A model generated the notes under the pieces. It was not told where the DNA came from, made no database searches, and worked only from the letters and a program-made list of their open reading frames with translations. Source: Dichetophora obliterata (lineage: Eukaryota; Arthropoda; Insecta; Diptera; Sciomyzidae). From it: a DNA stretch of 64,000 nucleotides. Below, in pieces: positions 44,650 to 54,540 of this stretch (positions are counted from its first letter, which is position 1; each line of letters opens with the position of its first letter). Location of the stretch: positions 50,719,482-50,783,481 of the forward strand of contig OY986439.1 in assembly GCA_963920525.1 (NCBI GenBank), written 5' to 3'. Both the position numbers and the translations under genes were made by a program.

Positions 44650-46611
44650 CCCTTAAACCACTGAAATAGAAATACGAGGTATTTTGTTAAGAAAATTTTG
44701 GTTTCTGCATGATTTTAGGCTGGAAAAAAACGAATCTGAAGTTTTTTTGTCAAAAAAAGTTCATTTGGAAGCCCCCGGTGAAAATATTGAAAGACGCTCT
44801 GTGGAGGGTGTTAGTGGGTTAGCCGTAAAAAAATTAGACATATGAAGTATAAATCAAAAATTAAAAATTTGTATTTATTTAAAGTTAACTGTTAATACAT
44901 TTACGTAACAGGTAAATACTTATAAAAAACAAATTATTCGTCCAAATGATATTTTCTGAAGCAGTTTTTTTCTTTAGAAAAACACAAATGGATATTACAT
45001 TTGACACAAAAAGTATGTGTAATAGATTTTAGGATATCAGAAAAATGAAAATGTATATCAAAACAAATGTTTTACCGGATTACAACATTTCCTGTTGCTC
45101 CAATGTTTGGTGTACCAGCCAAAATTATATCATCATTTTGTGATCCAGTATAAACTTCAAATCGGCACGAGTATCCATTACTGTCACGCAAAACAAATAA
45201 CTTTACGCTCCATGGATGTGGTTTGTCAGGTAAATATTGGCGTAAGTGATGAGTCATTTAGCATTCTTAGGAATTGAATCGAAACGGTCATTCAAATAAG
45301 ATACAACTTTTCTAATTCGGAAAATAGGATCCTGTATCTCCTTTTTTTAACCCGCTGAGATTCGTCATTGAAAGATACATATTTTTTATTTGTTCAAATT
45401 TGTTTTTCGACATGCAATCGGGTATGTGTCGAAATTCGTATTCGCTCCAGTGAGCTTCAATGTTTGGGTAACGGAAAATAGACATAAAAATTAGAATTCC
45501 AGTGTATCGACGAATTCCGTAACTATCAATTTTGAATTGAGTTTTTAAATTTTCCGCGACTGCAGCACGATTCGTTTCCATGCTTATCAATTCGATCAGT
45601 TCGTCGGTAAAAAAATACGAAAAAAATCTAATGGTATTAGCAATTTTTTCACTTCACCCTGTAAATCAGTTTATCCTCTGAACGCAACCTCGTTCACATG
45701 CAATTGCATGCACATTTTATGCCAACGAATTCCTTTGAATTCAGCCGAATCTTTGTTAATATTTACTAAGTCTAAAAATAGTAAAAATTTAAAATACAAA
45801 ATTCAAATTTAATTGGGTACTGAAATACAAACCACCTCCGGTGAAGCCACCTGCTGATGGTGATATTCGTGGTTCTGAGTCTTCTACATTTGGTAATGGT
45901 GACCGATCTCTCTTTTTGGGTTTAAATGACGTTGTTCATCGCGCATGTGGTTCTGGATCCACAGTTGGCACAGCCAACAATGAGGAATTATCTTCAGCTT
46001 CGAGCTCATCAGTACGATAACCTGGATCCACGAAGATGCCGTCTTAGTCCTCAATGACATCAATATCTTCCAAAGAATCCATCACTTTAGCAATTTCTTC
46101 ATCAGTCAATGAAGAAAGCTTCAAATTTTTGTTTTTTCACTATTCCGTAACATTTTCCTAAAACACTTTTGCAAACAACTATCACGCTTATTTTGACTAA
46201 AAAGTAAACAAACCACAAGCAAACTAACTGTTAATATTACAAATGCAAAATTATGTGCATACAATTTTTTCAGCTAAGCCACAAAGACGCTCTACAGAAC
46301 GTCTTCAGAAAAAACACCATTAGAACAAATATATCTGCTATAAAATCAAACTAGCAACAAAATATCACAAAAACACGTGAGACAACTTACCAAAAAAATT
46401 CCCGACTCGATTGAGCTATAAGAAAGTTTATTTTTTTTAACTTCAATCTGCACAAAAAACACAAAAAATTTTCGCGTCTGTTTTCTCAAAAATCTTCACA
46501 TGAATAACGGTATCTCTCAAAGTATTTAAAAGAGTGCGTTCACACTGGTAGCATTAGATAAGGAATTTTAAACCAACCATAAACTTCTTTCAAGTTTTAG
46601 TGGTTAAAGGG
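44650..46611 (-). mobile_element. piggyBac element, 1.96 kb
   Basis: TTAA borders (44646-44649 and 46612-46615) with inverted ends CCCTTAAACCACTGAAA and, in reverse, CCCTTTAACCACTAAAA. The CCCTTT start and TTAA target are piggyBac hallmarks, and a broken piggyBac transposase lies inside on the minus strand. Removing the element with one TTAA restores the LINE ORF1 frame (SSLNDCGSS). Confidence 0.9.
45072..46150 (-). pseudogene. piggyBac transposase, degraded
   Basis: The minus-strand pieces are a weak acidic N-terminal region (about 46150-45840, with a DEEIAKVMDSLEDI-like stretch), then 45590-45315: METNRAAVAENLKTQFKIDS, RRYTGILIFMSIFRYPNIEA and EYEFRHIPDCMSKNKFEQIK. After a gap comes 45257-45072: LRQYLPDKPHPWSVKLFVLR and FEVYTGSQND, the block that contains the second catalytic region of piggyBac (DDE_Tnp_1_7). 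The C-terminal catalytic and zinc-finger parts are gone. Confidence 0.8.
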
Positions 46612-46615
46612 TTAA

Positions 46616-46912
46616 CGATTGCGGGTCATCTGTTAGACCTAGACGTGCCAATGCCAAATATGTATAAACAGCTTCTGCTGCTAACTCAAAGTCAATGACT
46701 GTTATGGAAATGCAACTCATTGTGACATCTACTGCTTCCAATTTTACACATGCTGCAGCGCGTACTTCTGCAGATTCAATGCAATTGTCTGTTACGTCGG
46801 CAACCATTGATACTCCCAATCTTACTGCTACTCAGTCACTAGCTGCTACGCATAGTATTAACGCTGATAACGAGACACTAACTGCAACATCATCCGCTTC
46901 GAATTCACCCTG
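46616..46912 (+). pseudogene. LINE ORF1, middle segment (Ser/Thr/Ala-rich)
   Basis: Continues the PHD-bearing ORF1 in phase after the piggyBac insertion. One stop (KYV-stop-TAS, about 46665) precedes a low-complexity Ser/Thr/Ala-rich stretch (for example ATQSLAATHSINADNETLTA). Cut again at the CTG at 46910-46912 by a 3-bp-TSD element; ORF1 resumes at 48244. Confidence 0.65.
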
Positions 46913-48240
46913 CAAACCAAAGTTTCCGAATTTGTCTGAATTCCGATTAGTTCGTAACTATTGCGAGAATTCTTAACAAATTCGTAACTATTTCGCAACA
47001 CTAATTTCGGAACATTTACAAATAATTCGAAAGAGTTCCGAAATCAAATTTTCAAATTTAAATTGTGAGGTGTTTTAAATATTTTGAGTTGAAAAAAATT
47101 GGTAGGCCATGAGCCTAGCGGCATTTTAAATAATTTTCCTTTTGTTAAATAATTCAATTTTAAACAACTTTTTCTTTAAAACAGATGATGCAAAATATGG
47201 TTCTTATTTTAATTTTTACAGATGCAAATACAAACGACATGTCAGCTTCACATTTACATATGTTCCGTAATAGTAGTTGCAAAGGATCTGTAATTTTTGG
47301 CATGTCATTTGTATGAAACATATAGTCTGGGGCATCTTAAGCCCTAACTACATACGGTACAAAAATCATTAAGAGATCGTTGCAAATTTGATGCTTCATT
47401 TCGTTACGAATTCGGTGCTACAATTCGTTAAGAAATTGTAATGAATTTGTAAAGAATTCATTACGAAAACGATAATTCAATTGTTTACGAATTTCTGTCT
47501 GACCAGAATCATGTCGTTGTCGTGTCGGCAGGCAGAGCGCTGGCAGAGACAATGCAAACCTTATGGGAGAAAATTTCGGCAGAATACGACAACGAAAACG
47601 CCAAAATAGAAATGTTTCTATTTCTATTTTGACTTTGTCGTTTATTTGATAGCTCTCTCAGCTTTTCTCTAAAAATATTGCCATATTCTAACAAAATTTG
47701 AAGAATCTGTCAACCAATGTAGCGAGTAAACAGTGTTCCTATTTGCTCTAATAATGATAGGAGTAGCCTTCAGTTGAAAATGCAGTAAATTTATATGAAG
47801 AGTATTGCAAAAAGTAGTGAAATAAATGGAAGTGGAGTAATTATTAGTTCAATCGGAGTACGATGAGAACACTGAAGCAAGTTCAAGAAAATCAACAATG
47901 GCAGATTGAATAAAAGCAAAACGACAAAGCCAACGCTACAATTCTGGGCCAACTCTTAGCAATTCTCTCTCACCGACACGACAACGACATGATTCTGGTC
48001 AGACAGTTTTTTATAAAATCGATACGTCAATTCTTTACGAATTTGTTACGAATTCGTTACGAATACTATACTCCAATTCTTTACGAATTTGTTACGAGTT
48101 CGTTACTAAAATCTTCCGAATTCGTGTCAACCCCTCCATACGATTGTCGTTACGAAATCGGAACCAATTCGGATGCCGAACTCGGAATAATTTCGAAAAA
48201 TTCGTAACGAATTCGTTGCGAATTCGGAAACTTTGGTTTG
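46913..48240. mobile_element. Palindromic element of TTACGAAT repeats with CTG target duplication
   Basis: Inverted ends CAAACCAAAGTTTCCGAATT (19 bp clear) are flanked by CTG (46910-46912 and 48241-48243). Removing the element with one CTG restores the LINE frame exactly. Subterminal DNA is a run of TTCGTAACGAATTCGTTACG-like units, themselves palindromic. Two older-looking repeats sit inside: a MITE end at 47205-47345 and an inverted pair at about 47495-48005. A 3-bp CTG target does not fit Harbinger TWA; superfamily unassigned. Confidence 0.7.
47495..48005. repeat. Inner inverted repeat pair CTGTCTGACCAGAATCATGT
   Basis: CTGTCTGACCAGAATCATGT and CGTTGTCGTGTCGG at about 47495-47530 reappear inverted at about 47969-48005, enclosing roughly 440 bp without a gene. 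The palindrome runs past the CAGAATCATG ends, so no target duplication could be assigned. Probably a nested MITE. Confidence 0.5.
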
Positions 48241-48243
48241 CTG

Positions 48244-48928
48244 GGCACCTTACGCTAATAATTCTGCTGTTACAATGCAAATAGCAGCGGCGCCAGCACT
48301 CACCGATATGCATAATTTTACTGGACACACTATTGGCTCTTCTTTTGCACCTGTTATGGCGCCCTGTACTGCCGGTGCACTACCGATTTCTGGTGCTTTA
48401 AAAAATGTTGCTTCTGTGCCTTTGACTTCTATCGAAATGCCATCCATTATTTCGCTACAGACCGCGCCAAATTCATCAAATTACTCTGTTGTTTTTAATC
48501 ATAATGATGTTTCAAATTCTGCTGAAGTTATTTCTGATATTCCTACACAGAATCAACGCAGTCGTAATCATCACCCAACAGTGATAATTGGAAAAAGAAA
48601 CAACTGTGCTGACATTGAAGTTGCAAATTGTCTGAATTGGCTGTACTTATCTAATCTTAAAGTGTCAGCGACGTACCAGGCTATTGTTAACTATATAAGC
48701 TCAAATTTAAATATTGAAGGATCAAAAATTTTATGCTTTAAACTGTCCAAAAAGAGCCTTACAGGTGTGGATGCAGCTCTTCCCACTGCAGCAAGTTTTA
48801 AAGTTAGTATTCCAGCAACATATCTCGACAAAATCTTCAATGAAAAATTCTGGCCAAATGGGGTCCGCGTTCGAAAATTTGTTCATTCAAAAAACGACAG
48901 TTGCACGTCAATAAAGAACCAGCTTTAA
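48244..48928 (+). pseudogene. LINE ORF1, C-terminal segment
   Basis: Joins in phase to 46912 after removal of the 3-bp-TSD element. It reads a Ser/Thr/Ala-rich stretch, then NNCADIEVANCLNWLYLSNL, EGSKILCFKLSKKSLTGVDA, ASFKVSIPATYLDKIFNEKF and WPNGVRVRKFVHSK, ending at TAA 48926-48928. The final part, with the pattern SFKV.IP..YL..I....WP.GV.VR.F, is the conserved ORF1 C-terminus of PHD-bearing CR1/Jockey-type LINEs. The three ORF1 pieces together give about 455 codons. Confidence 0.75.
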
Positions 48929-49494
48929 ATAACAAACACTCTTTATTGACGGACGATTTATATTTGTTCTGTCAGAATGTCGGAGGCCTTAGAACGAAAC
49001 TCTCTAAGTTGCTATTACTTTCATCATCTATGCAGTACGATATTATGGTTTTTACTGAAACTGGGCTTTCAGAAAACCACAACGATAATGAAATGTTTAA
49101 CCCTCATCAATATACAGTTTTCCGAAAAGATCGGTGTGTTCGAACTTCAGGATTATCAAGAGGTGGAGGTGTCTTGATTGCCGTTAAATCAGCTATTACC
49201 TGCTCAAGCATCGATATTGGTCCCTCTATGGCGACACATTTGGATAAGGATATAGATCAACTAATTGTTCGTATAAAACTTTGTAATTCAAAAGAATTGT
49301 TTGTTATTGTTAGTTATATACCGCCCAATAGTTCAATTGAATTGTATAAATTGCATGTAGAAAATTGTAGAATTATTTTGGAAGATTTAAAAGATAATCA
49401 GAATGTTATTATATTAGGTGATTTTAATTTACCGAATCTTTGTTGGTCTAAAGATATAGATACTAAATATTTGTTGCCTTTAGACGTTAAGAAT
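48901..49494 (+). pseudogene. LINE ORF2, apurinic endonuclease domain
   Basis: Overlaps the end of ORF1. Motifs of the LINE APE-type endonuclease are visible: LFCQNVGGLRTKLSKLL, MVFTETGLSEN (catalytic TET), GLSRGGGVLIAVKSAITC, LFVIVSYIPPNSS and NVIILGDFNLPNLCW (GDFN). The frame is cut at LDVKN (49494) by the copia insertion and continues at 50705 as NDCECEAVDTFAQYE. Not itself interrupted by stops in this part. Confidence 0.85.
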
Positions 49495-49639
49495 TGTTCA
49501 GTTGAATATTTATTGAAGAGTATAAAAATTAGAATACAGAGATTGTAATTTTGTTTGACATATAAAACTATGCTTTTATGAATAAAGAGAATGCCAAAGT
49601 AATAAGGTTTGCTATCAGCAAGTTATTTCATTCACAACA
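49495..49639 (-). repeat. copia 3' LTR, 145 bp
   Basis: Bounded by TG...CA on the minus strand, next to the TSD on one side and the polypurine tract on the other. Its first 35 bp recur at 50670-50704 as all that is left of the 5' LTR. Contains GAATAAAGAG on the + strand only by chance. Confidence 0.85.
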
Positions 49640-49757
49640 CCTTCCCTGAATGACTTAAATAGCAAATTTTCGATGTTACTCTTGCATTTCCTTTAAAAAT
49701 TAAGGAATAACAAATTATAATTGACACAACGGAGAATACACAACTTTAACAATAAAT

Positions 49758-50640
49758 TTCTACTCAATGCCTAGTTTATTTAAAAAATATTGAAGTTTCT
49801 GAACTGGAACAGCTTTGGTAAAAATATCAGCGATCATTTCTTTTGTTGGAAGATATTTTATATCAACTTCTTTGCTCTCTATTTTCTCTCGAATAAATTT
49901 TGCTTTAAGATCTACATGTTTGGTTCGCGAAGAACACGAATTGTTCACAGCTACTTGTATTGCTCCTTTATTGTCACAGCACAAAATCATAGTCCTCTTA
50001 TTGTTTTGTACGAGCTCGTGCTCAAGTTTTTTTAGCCACACGGATTCCTGCATCGCTGTCACCACTGACATATACTCTGCTTCGGTTGATGATAGAGCAA
50101 TTGTTTTCTGTTTCTTGGTACTCCAAGCAAGAAAACGTATCCTGTCGTTGAACGCCTATCGTCTAGGCTGCTAGCCCAGTCGGCGTCACAAAAACCAATT
50201 AATTCACCGTCGCACGATTTTCTATAGACAATACTCTTGTCAATGGTGCCTTTCAGGTATCTCATGATTCGTTTTACAGCCTCCCAGTGGGCCTTCCCTG
50301 GGTTCTGTGCATATCTGCTTAGAACGTTTACTGCGTAACAAATATCTGGTCGGCTGATCTGTGCGGCATATAGCAAGCAGCCAATCGCTTGCATATATGG
50401 CTTTCCAGCCATCAGCTGCTTCTCGTTGTCATCTTTGGGTGACATTTCGGCGGTAAACTTTTGGTTGCAATCCATTGGTGTTGATATAGGGTTGCACTCG
50501 CTCATTTTAAAACGACTCAAAACAGCAGCTAAGTACTGCGCTTGATCTATTTTGATGGCATCTCTGGAACGAGTAATTTTTATGCCAAGTATAGACGAAG
50601 CCTCACCCATATCTTTCATCTTAAATCGTTGTGAAAGCTT
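49758..50640 (-). pseudogene. copia Pol: RT C-terminus and RNase H
   Basis: On the minus strand: MKDMGEASSILGIKITRSRD, then KIDQAQYLAAVLSRFKMSEC, a YMQAIGCLLYAAQISRPDIC block, VNVLSRYAQNPGKAHWEAVK, LIGFCDADWASSLDDRRSTT (first RNase H Asp), a frameshift near 50065, TAMQESVWLKKLE (Glu), ILCCDNKGAIQVAVN (Asp), SSRTKHVDLKAKFIR and LPTKEMIADIFTKAV. This is the C-terminal third of a Ty1/copia polyprotein. The YVDD active site lies in the deleted part. Confidence 0.85.
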
Positions 50641-50704
50641 CTTCTTTACGTTTGTGATATCGGCTAAACAGGTTTGCTATCAGCAAGTTATTTCATTCAC
50701 AACA

Positions 50705-52523
50705 AGAATGATTGTGAATGCGAGGCAGTGGACACATTTGCCCAGTATGAGCTTCAGCAAATTAATGGTTTCGTTAATGGTCTTAATAGACTTCTGGATT
50801 TAATATTTATAAACACTGAACTTAGAGCTGAAGTAAAACATATGAACTTGCCTCCACTACCCACTTCTGTACACCATCTTCCTCTATGTTTGAGATTTAA
50901 TGTTTACACCTATATAAAGCCCATTGAAACAATGCCATGTTTTGACTGGAAAAATGCTGATTTTACCGGTATGTCAAGTTTCATTAATGCAATTGATTGG
51001 GTGTCTTGCTGTGGTCAGACTGACCTTGATAATAATTACAGTTTTTTTATTAATTTGTTGTGGGGTGCTATAAATTCATTTGTGCCTACAACAATATATT
51101 AGAGTAATTCTAAACAAACAATTCATCAATATTAACAACAGAATGAATAAAGCCTATAAACTATTTAGGAATTCAAATTATGATCAATCTTTGTATAATA
51201 AATATAGACTTTTGCAAAAAGAATTTGATTTTCTCAATATATATTTATATAAAAACTACGTTCTAAGAATTGAATCAAGTTTAAAACACAATAGTAAATC
51301 ATTTTACAGCTTTATAAATAGTAAAAAGAAGCCTGTTGGCATTCCTAGCATAATGCACTACTTGGGCGTCACGACATATGATCCATATGATTAATCTGCA
51401 ATTTATTTGCTGAATTATTTCGATCCGTCTATGTTTCGTCTCCAACCTTAGTTCAACCAGATTTGGAAATAAACACTTCTAGTTGCCCTCTTAATATTGG
51501 TTGTCTTAGTGTGACAGTTGATGAAGTTTTAGTGGAGTTGTTAGCTCTTGAGTCCGATAAGCAATCGGGTATTGATGGTTTTCATCCTCTCTTTTTAAAG
51601 AGTTGTGCTTCTGTTTTAGCTTGAAAGAAAGGTGAATTCTTGTCTATTTGGAAAAGCTCTTTTATAAGTCCTGTGTATAAGTCTGGGTCAAAAAATGACG
51701 TTATCAATTATCGTTCTATATATAAAATTTCAATAACACCTAAGTTGTTTGAAAAGATCGTATATAATAAACTTGCTTTTGTCGTTAAAGAAATAATTTC
51801 ACCTCTTCAACACGGCTTTATTAAAGGTAAATCAACACAAACCAATGGCTGCATTCAGCGCAGACAACAGTTGACAACTGTTGTGTAAAAATTTGCTGAA
51901 TGGTACAAATTTGGTAGCGCTAACTAAAACTGATAAAGTAGCGAACGCCTACATGAACACAACTGTTTGCTTAACTGTCAGATGCTGTTACTGACGCTGT
52001 TAAATTAATAAACGCAGAAAGAACGCAGCAAATTTTTGTTACACTTTTCAGCAATTTTATATTGAATAATTTCGAAATTGGATCTCAATGTGACGTAATT
52101 TACACAGACTTTTCAAAAGCTTTTGAGAGAATTAACCATGAAATATTGATAAAAAAAACTACGTTTAATTGGTTTTCACTCCAGTTTATTAAATTGGATT
52201 GAATCATATTTGTCAAATCGAACCCAAATAGTGCGCATTAACAACACGTCTTCAATTGTAATAAAAATATCTTCCGGAGCTCCTCAAAAAAGCCATCTAG
52301 GTCCCTTAATATTTCTATTATTTGTCAATGATATTCCATTATCATTCCAACACTCGCAATGCTTAATGCATGCGGATGACCTTAAATTATATAGTTCTAT
52401 TAATCGTTCTTCTGATTGCTTAAAACTGCAAGGAGATCTAGTTAATCTATCTTCTTGGTGCGAATTAAACTCGTTACCGCTTAATATTTCTAAATGTGAA
52501 TACCTGTAATATTGCAGACACAA
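50705..52523 (+). pseudogene. LINE ORF2, end of endonuclease, linker and RT
   Basis: After the copia insertion: DCECEAVDTFAQYELQQING and NRLLDLIFINTEL (end of the endonuclease), linker (51100-51400), SDKQSGIDGFHPLFLKS, WKSSFISPVYKSGSKND (RT block 1), PLQHGFIKGKSTQTN (cut near 51846 by about 140 bp of unmatched DNA), VIYTDFSKAFERINHEILIK, SGAPQKSHLGPLIFLLFVND (mutated GxPQGSxLGP), CLMHADDLKLYSS (HADD in place of YADD) and WCELNSLPLNISKC. Several frameshifts, a stop and damaged catalytic blocks make the copy inactive. Confidence 0.8.
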
Positions 52524-52945
52524 CTCTCCTGTAGTTTTTAGCTATTCACTAGGTGACGTTGAGTTGAAAAAAATTTTTTGTAAAGAAAGATCTTGGCGTT
52601 GGATTCGATCCTAAACTTAGCTTCACTAAGCACTTTGAATTCATAGTAGCTAAAGCAAATTCAATGCTAGGATTTATTCTCAGAAACTCTAGAGACTGCT
52701 AGGATCCCTATACACTTAGAGCTTTATTCTTTGCTTTTGTACGTTCAGTGTTGGATTATTGTTGTGTGGTTTGGAACCCATTTTATTTTGTGCACTCACA
52801 GCGAATCGAAAAAATTCAAAAGCGCTTTACAAGATCTGCTATACGGCTTTTGCATTGGGATATAGATATGCCGGCATACCCTACTAGATGCTTGCTTCTA
52901 GGTATGCAAGATCTTGTAACGCGAAGAAAATATTTCTCTATAATG
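52524..52945 (+). pseudogene. LINE ORF2, region after RT, up to the Penelope-like insert
   Basis: Reads VGLLLCGLEPILF-type and, in phase, LDYCCVVWNPFYFVHSQRIE, KIQKRFTRSAIRLLHWD and YPTRCLLLGMQDLVTRRKYF, the C-terminal region of Jockey/CR1 ORF2. Interrupted at 52945 by a 1.35-kb insert and resumed at 54308. Confidence 0.75.
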
Positions 52946-53023
52946 AATTAAGATTGTGAGCTTTAGATCAAGTTAGTTTTCAAGAAGGCAACAACAACAA
53001 CAACAACAACTATGTATAGAGTC

Positions 53024-53095
53024 AATCACCCAGCTGACTAGACAGTCTGTTTCGGAAATCGCTACATATTCCTCTTCAGTAGTCTTTGAGTGATT
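53024..53095 (-). ncRNA. Hammerhead ribozyme motif, copy 2
   Basis: Minus-strand core GACTA-CTGAAGA-GGAA...TTCC-GAAACAGACTGTC-TAGTC with the outer AATCAC/GTGATT pairing. All core bases are intact. Stem II is four base pairs with an 11-nt loop, and stem III is minimal (ACA/TGT). Confidence 0.8.
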
Positions 53096-53523
53096 AAGCT
53101 GTGATCAACTCACTGTTCAAACTAGCATATGAATGTGCAGATTTTGGAATTCATTCTTATGAATTGTATGGCTGCTAATCATATGACACTTCAGAGCAGT
53201 AGGCTATTTATAGATCACCGCCATCAACTCTATCAAGGGTTGCCATCTGTTCTAGTTGCTTCTTCATTTATTTCAATATTCATTGGTGTTCGATTGTTTG
53301 TCGAAATGCACCATAGAAATGAAACGAGTTTATGAATATTGAAATAAATGAAGAAGCAACTAGAACAGATGGCAACCCTTGATAGAGCTGATGGTGGTGA
53401 TCTATAAATAGCCTATTGCTTTGAAGTGTCATATGATTAGCAGCCATACAATTCATAAGAATGAATTCCAAAATCTGCACATTCATATGCTAGTTTGAAC
53501 AGTGAGTTAGTTGATCACAGCTT

Positions 53524-53595
53524 AATCACTCAAAGACTACTGAAGAGGAATATGTAGCGATTTCCGAAATAGACTGTCTAGTCAGCTGGGTGATT
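53524..53595 (+). ncRNA. Hammerhead ribozyme motif, copy 3
   Basis: Plus-strand version in the second arm. The core is as in copy 2 except that GAAAC has become GAAAT, turning one stem III pair into a T-G wobble. The catalytic GAAA and CTGAAGA are intact, as are both parts of stem I. Confidence 0.75.
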
Positions 53596-54108
53596 GACTC
53601 TATACAGAGTTGTTGTTGTTGTTGTTGCCTTCTTGAAAACTTACTTGATCTAAAGCTCATCATCTTAATTCATGTAATTATTCAATAGATCATAAAAACT
53701 AATTAACTTAACTATGGCAGAGCACGGCCAAATAAGTTTAATTAATGTCAAATTAATTAAATAATCTAATAATTGATCGATTTTTCGGTCAAAGTCAAGT
53801 GTAATTGAACATTTGGTTGTGAAAATAGCCACCTTTTCAGTTGGAACACTAGCTTCTGGCGAAGCAAAAACTCGTTTAATTTCTATGGTGTATTTCGACA
53901 AACAATCGTACACCAATGAATATTGAAATAAATGAAGAAGCAACTACAATAGAACAGATGGCAACCCTTGATAGAGTTGATGGCGGTGATCTATAAATAG
54001 CCTATTGCTTTGAAGTGCCATATGATTAGCAGCCATACAATTCATAAGAATGAATTCCAGAATCTGCAAATTCATATGCTAGTTTGAACAGTGAGTTGAT
54101 CACAGCTT

Positions 54109-54182
54109 AATCACTCAAAGACTACTGAAGAGGAATATGTAGCGATTTCCGGAACAGACTGTGTCTAGTCAGCTGGGTGATT
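54109..54182 (+). ncRNA. Hammerhead ribozyme motif, copy 4 (decayed)
   Basis: Third arm, plus strand. CTGAAGA and stem I remain, but the conserved GAAA has become GGAA and two bases are inserted at the cleavage-site side (CTGTGTC for CTGTC), so it is probably inactive. Confidence 0.65.
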
Positions 54183-54307
54183 GACTCTATACAGAGTTGT
54201 TGTTGGTGTTGTTGCCTTCTTGAAAAGTTACTTGATCTAAAGCTCACAATCTTAATTCATGTAATTATTCAATAGATCATAATAACTAATTAATTTCTCT
54301 ATAATGT

Positions 54308-54540
54308 TTATCAGAGACATTAAAAACTATCATATAAGCTGTCCTGTTTTGTTGTCCAAGGTGGGTCTGTATTCACCCAGTCGCAATTTGAGATCTCGTA
54401 ACTTATTTTATGTATCTTGTCATAGATCTAACTATTGCATTAATGAACCTATTACTCGGTGTCTGATTCACGCCAATTCAATATGTAACTTTATAGATTT
54501 TTATTTTCTAAGTAGAGATGCATTCAAACAATATTGAGGT
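54308..54540 (+). pseudogene. LINE ORF2, C-terminal end
   Basis: Completes the LINE after the Penelope-like insert: FIRDIKNYHISCPVLLSKVG, RSRNLFYVSCHRSNYCINEP and FIDFYFLSRDAFKQY, ending TGA at 54537. It matches the R.L...R..Y...P......F N....F C-terminus of Jockey/CR1 ORF2. The LINE 3' end is not sharply visible after this. Confidence 0.75.

Larger units (their letters stand above)
49495..50704 (-). mobile_element. Internally deleted copia element, 1.2 kb
   Basis: Flanked by the 5-bp TSD AGAAT (49490-49494 and 50705-50709). On the minus strand the 3' LTR is 145 bp (49639 down to 49495, TGTTGTGAAT...CA), preceded by a purine tract ending CAGGGAAGG. The 5' LTR keeps only its first 35 bp (50704-50670), fused directly to the pol gene, so the primer-binding site, gag, protease, integrase and most of RT are missing. 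Removing the insert with one AGAAT restores the LINE frame. Same-site fusion suggests an internal deletion before or after insertion. Confidence 0.9.
52946..54293 (+). mobile_element. Penelope-like retroelement, repeats in inverted and direct order, 1.35 kb
   Basis: Flanked by the perfect 14-bp direct repeat ATTTCTCTATAATG (52932-52945 and 54294-54307). Removing insert plus one repeat restores the LINE frame. The insert holds three arms of about 350-390 bp: one inverted (52946-53335), then two in direct order (about 53336-53675 and 53880-54255) separated by about 200 bp of unique DNA, and an end tail (ATGTAATTATTCAATAGATC to TAATTA). Every arm carries a hammerhead motif. Direct plus inverted terminal repeats, an extra tail and a long target duplication are the published layout of Penelope elements; no RT or GIY-YIG frame is present here, so the class call is an inference. 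Confidence 0.6.

Noticed and set aside
47495..48005. A hAT insertion starting CAGAATCATG
   Set aside because: The flanks match only as an inverted, not a direct, repeat (GTCTGAC/GTCAGAC), so no target duplication is shown.
53129..53486. Near-identical 68-codon frames on opposite strands
   Set aside because: They are the two arms of one inverted repeat; the shared peptide follows from DNA symmetry, with no protein motif.
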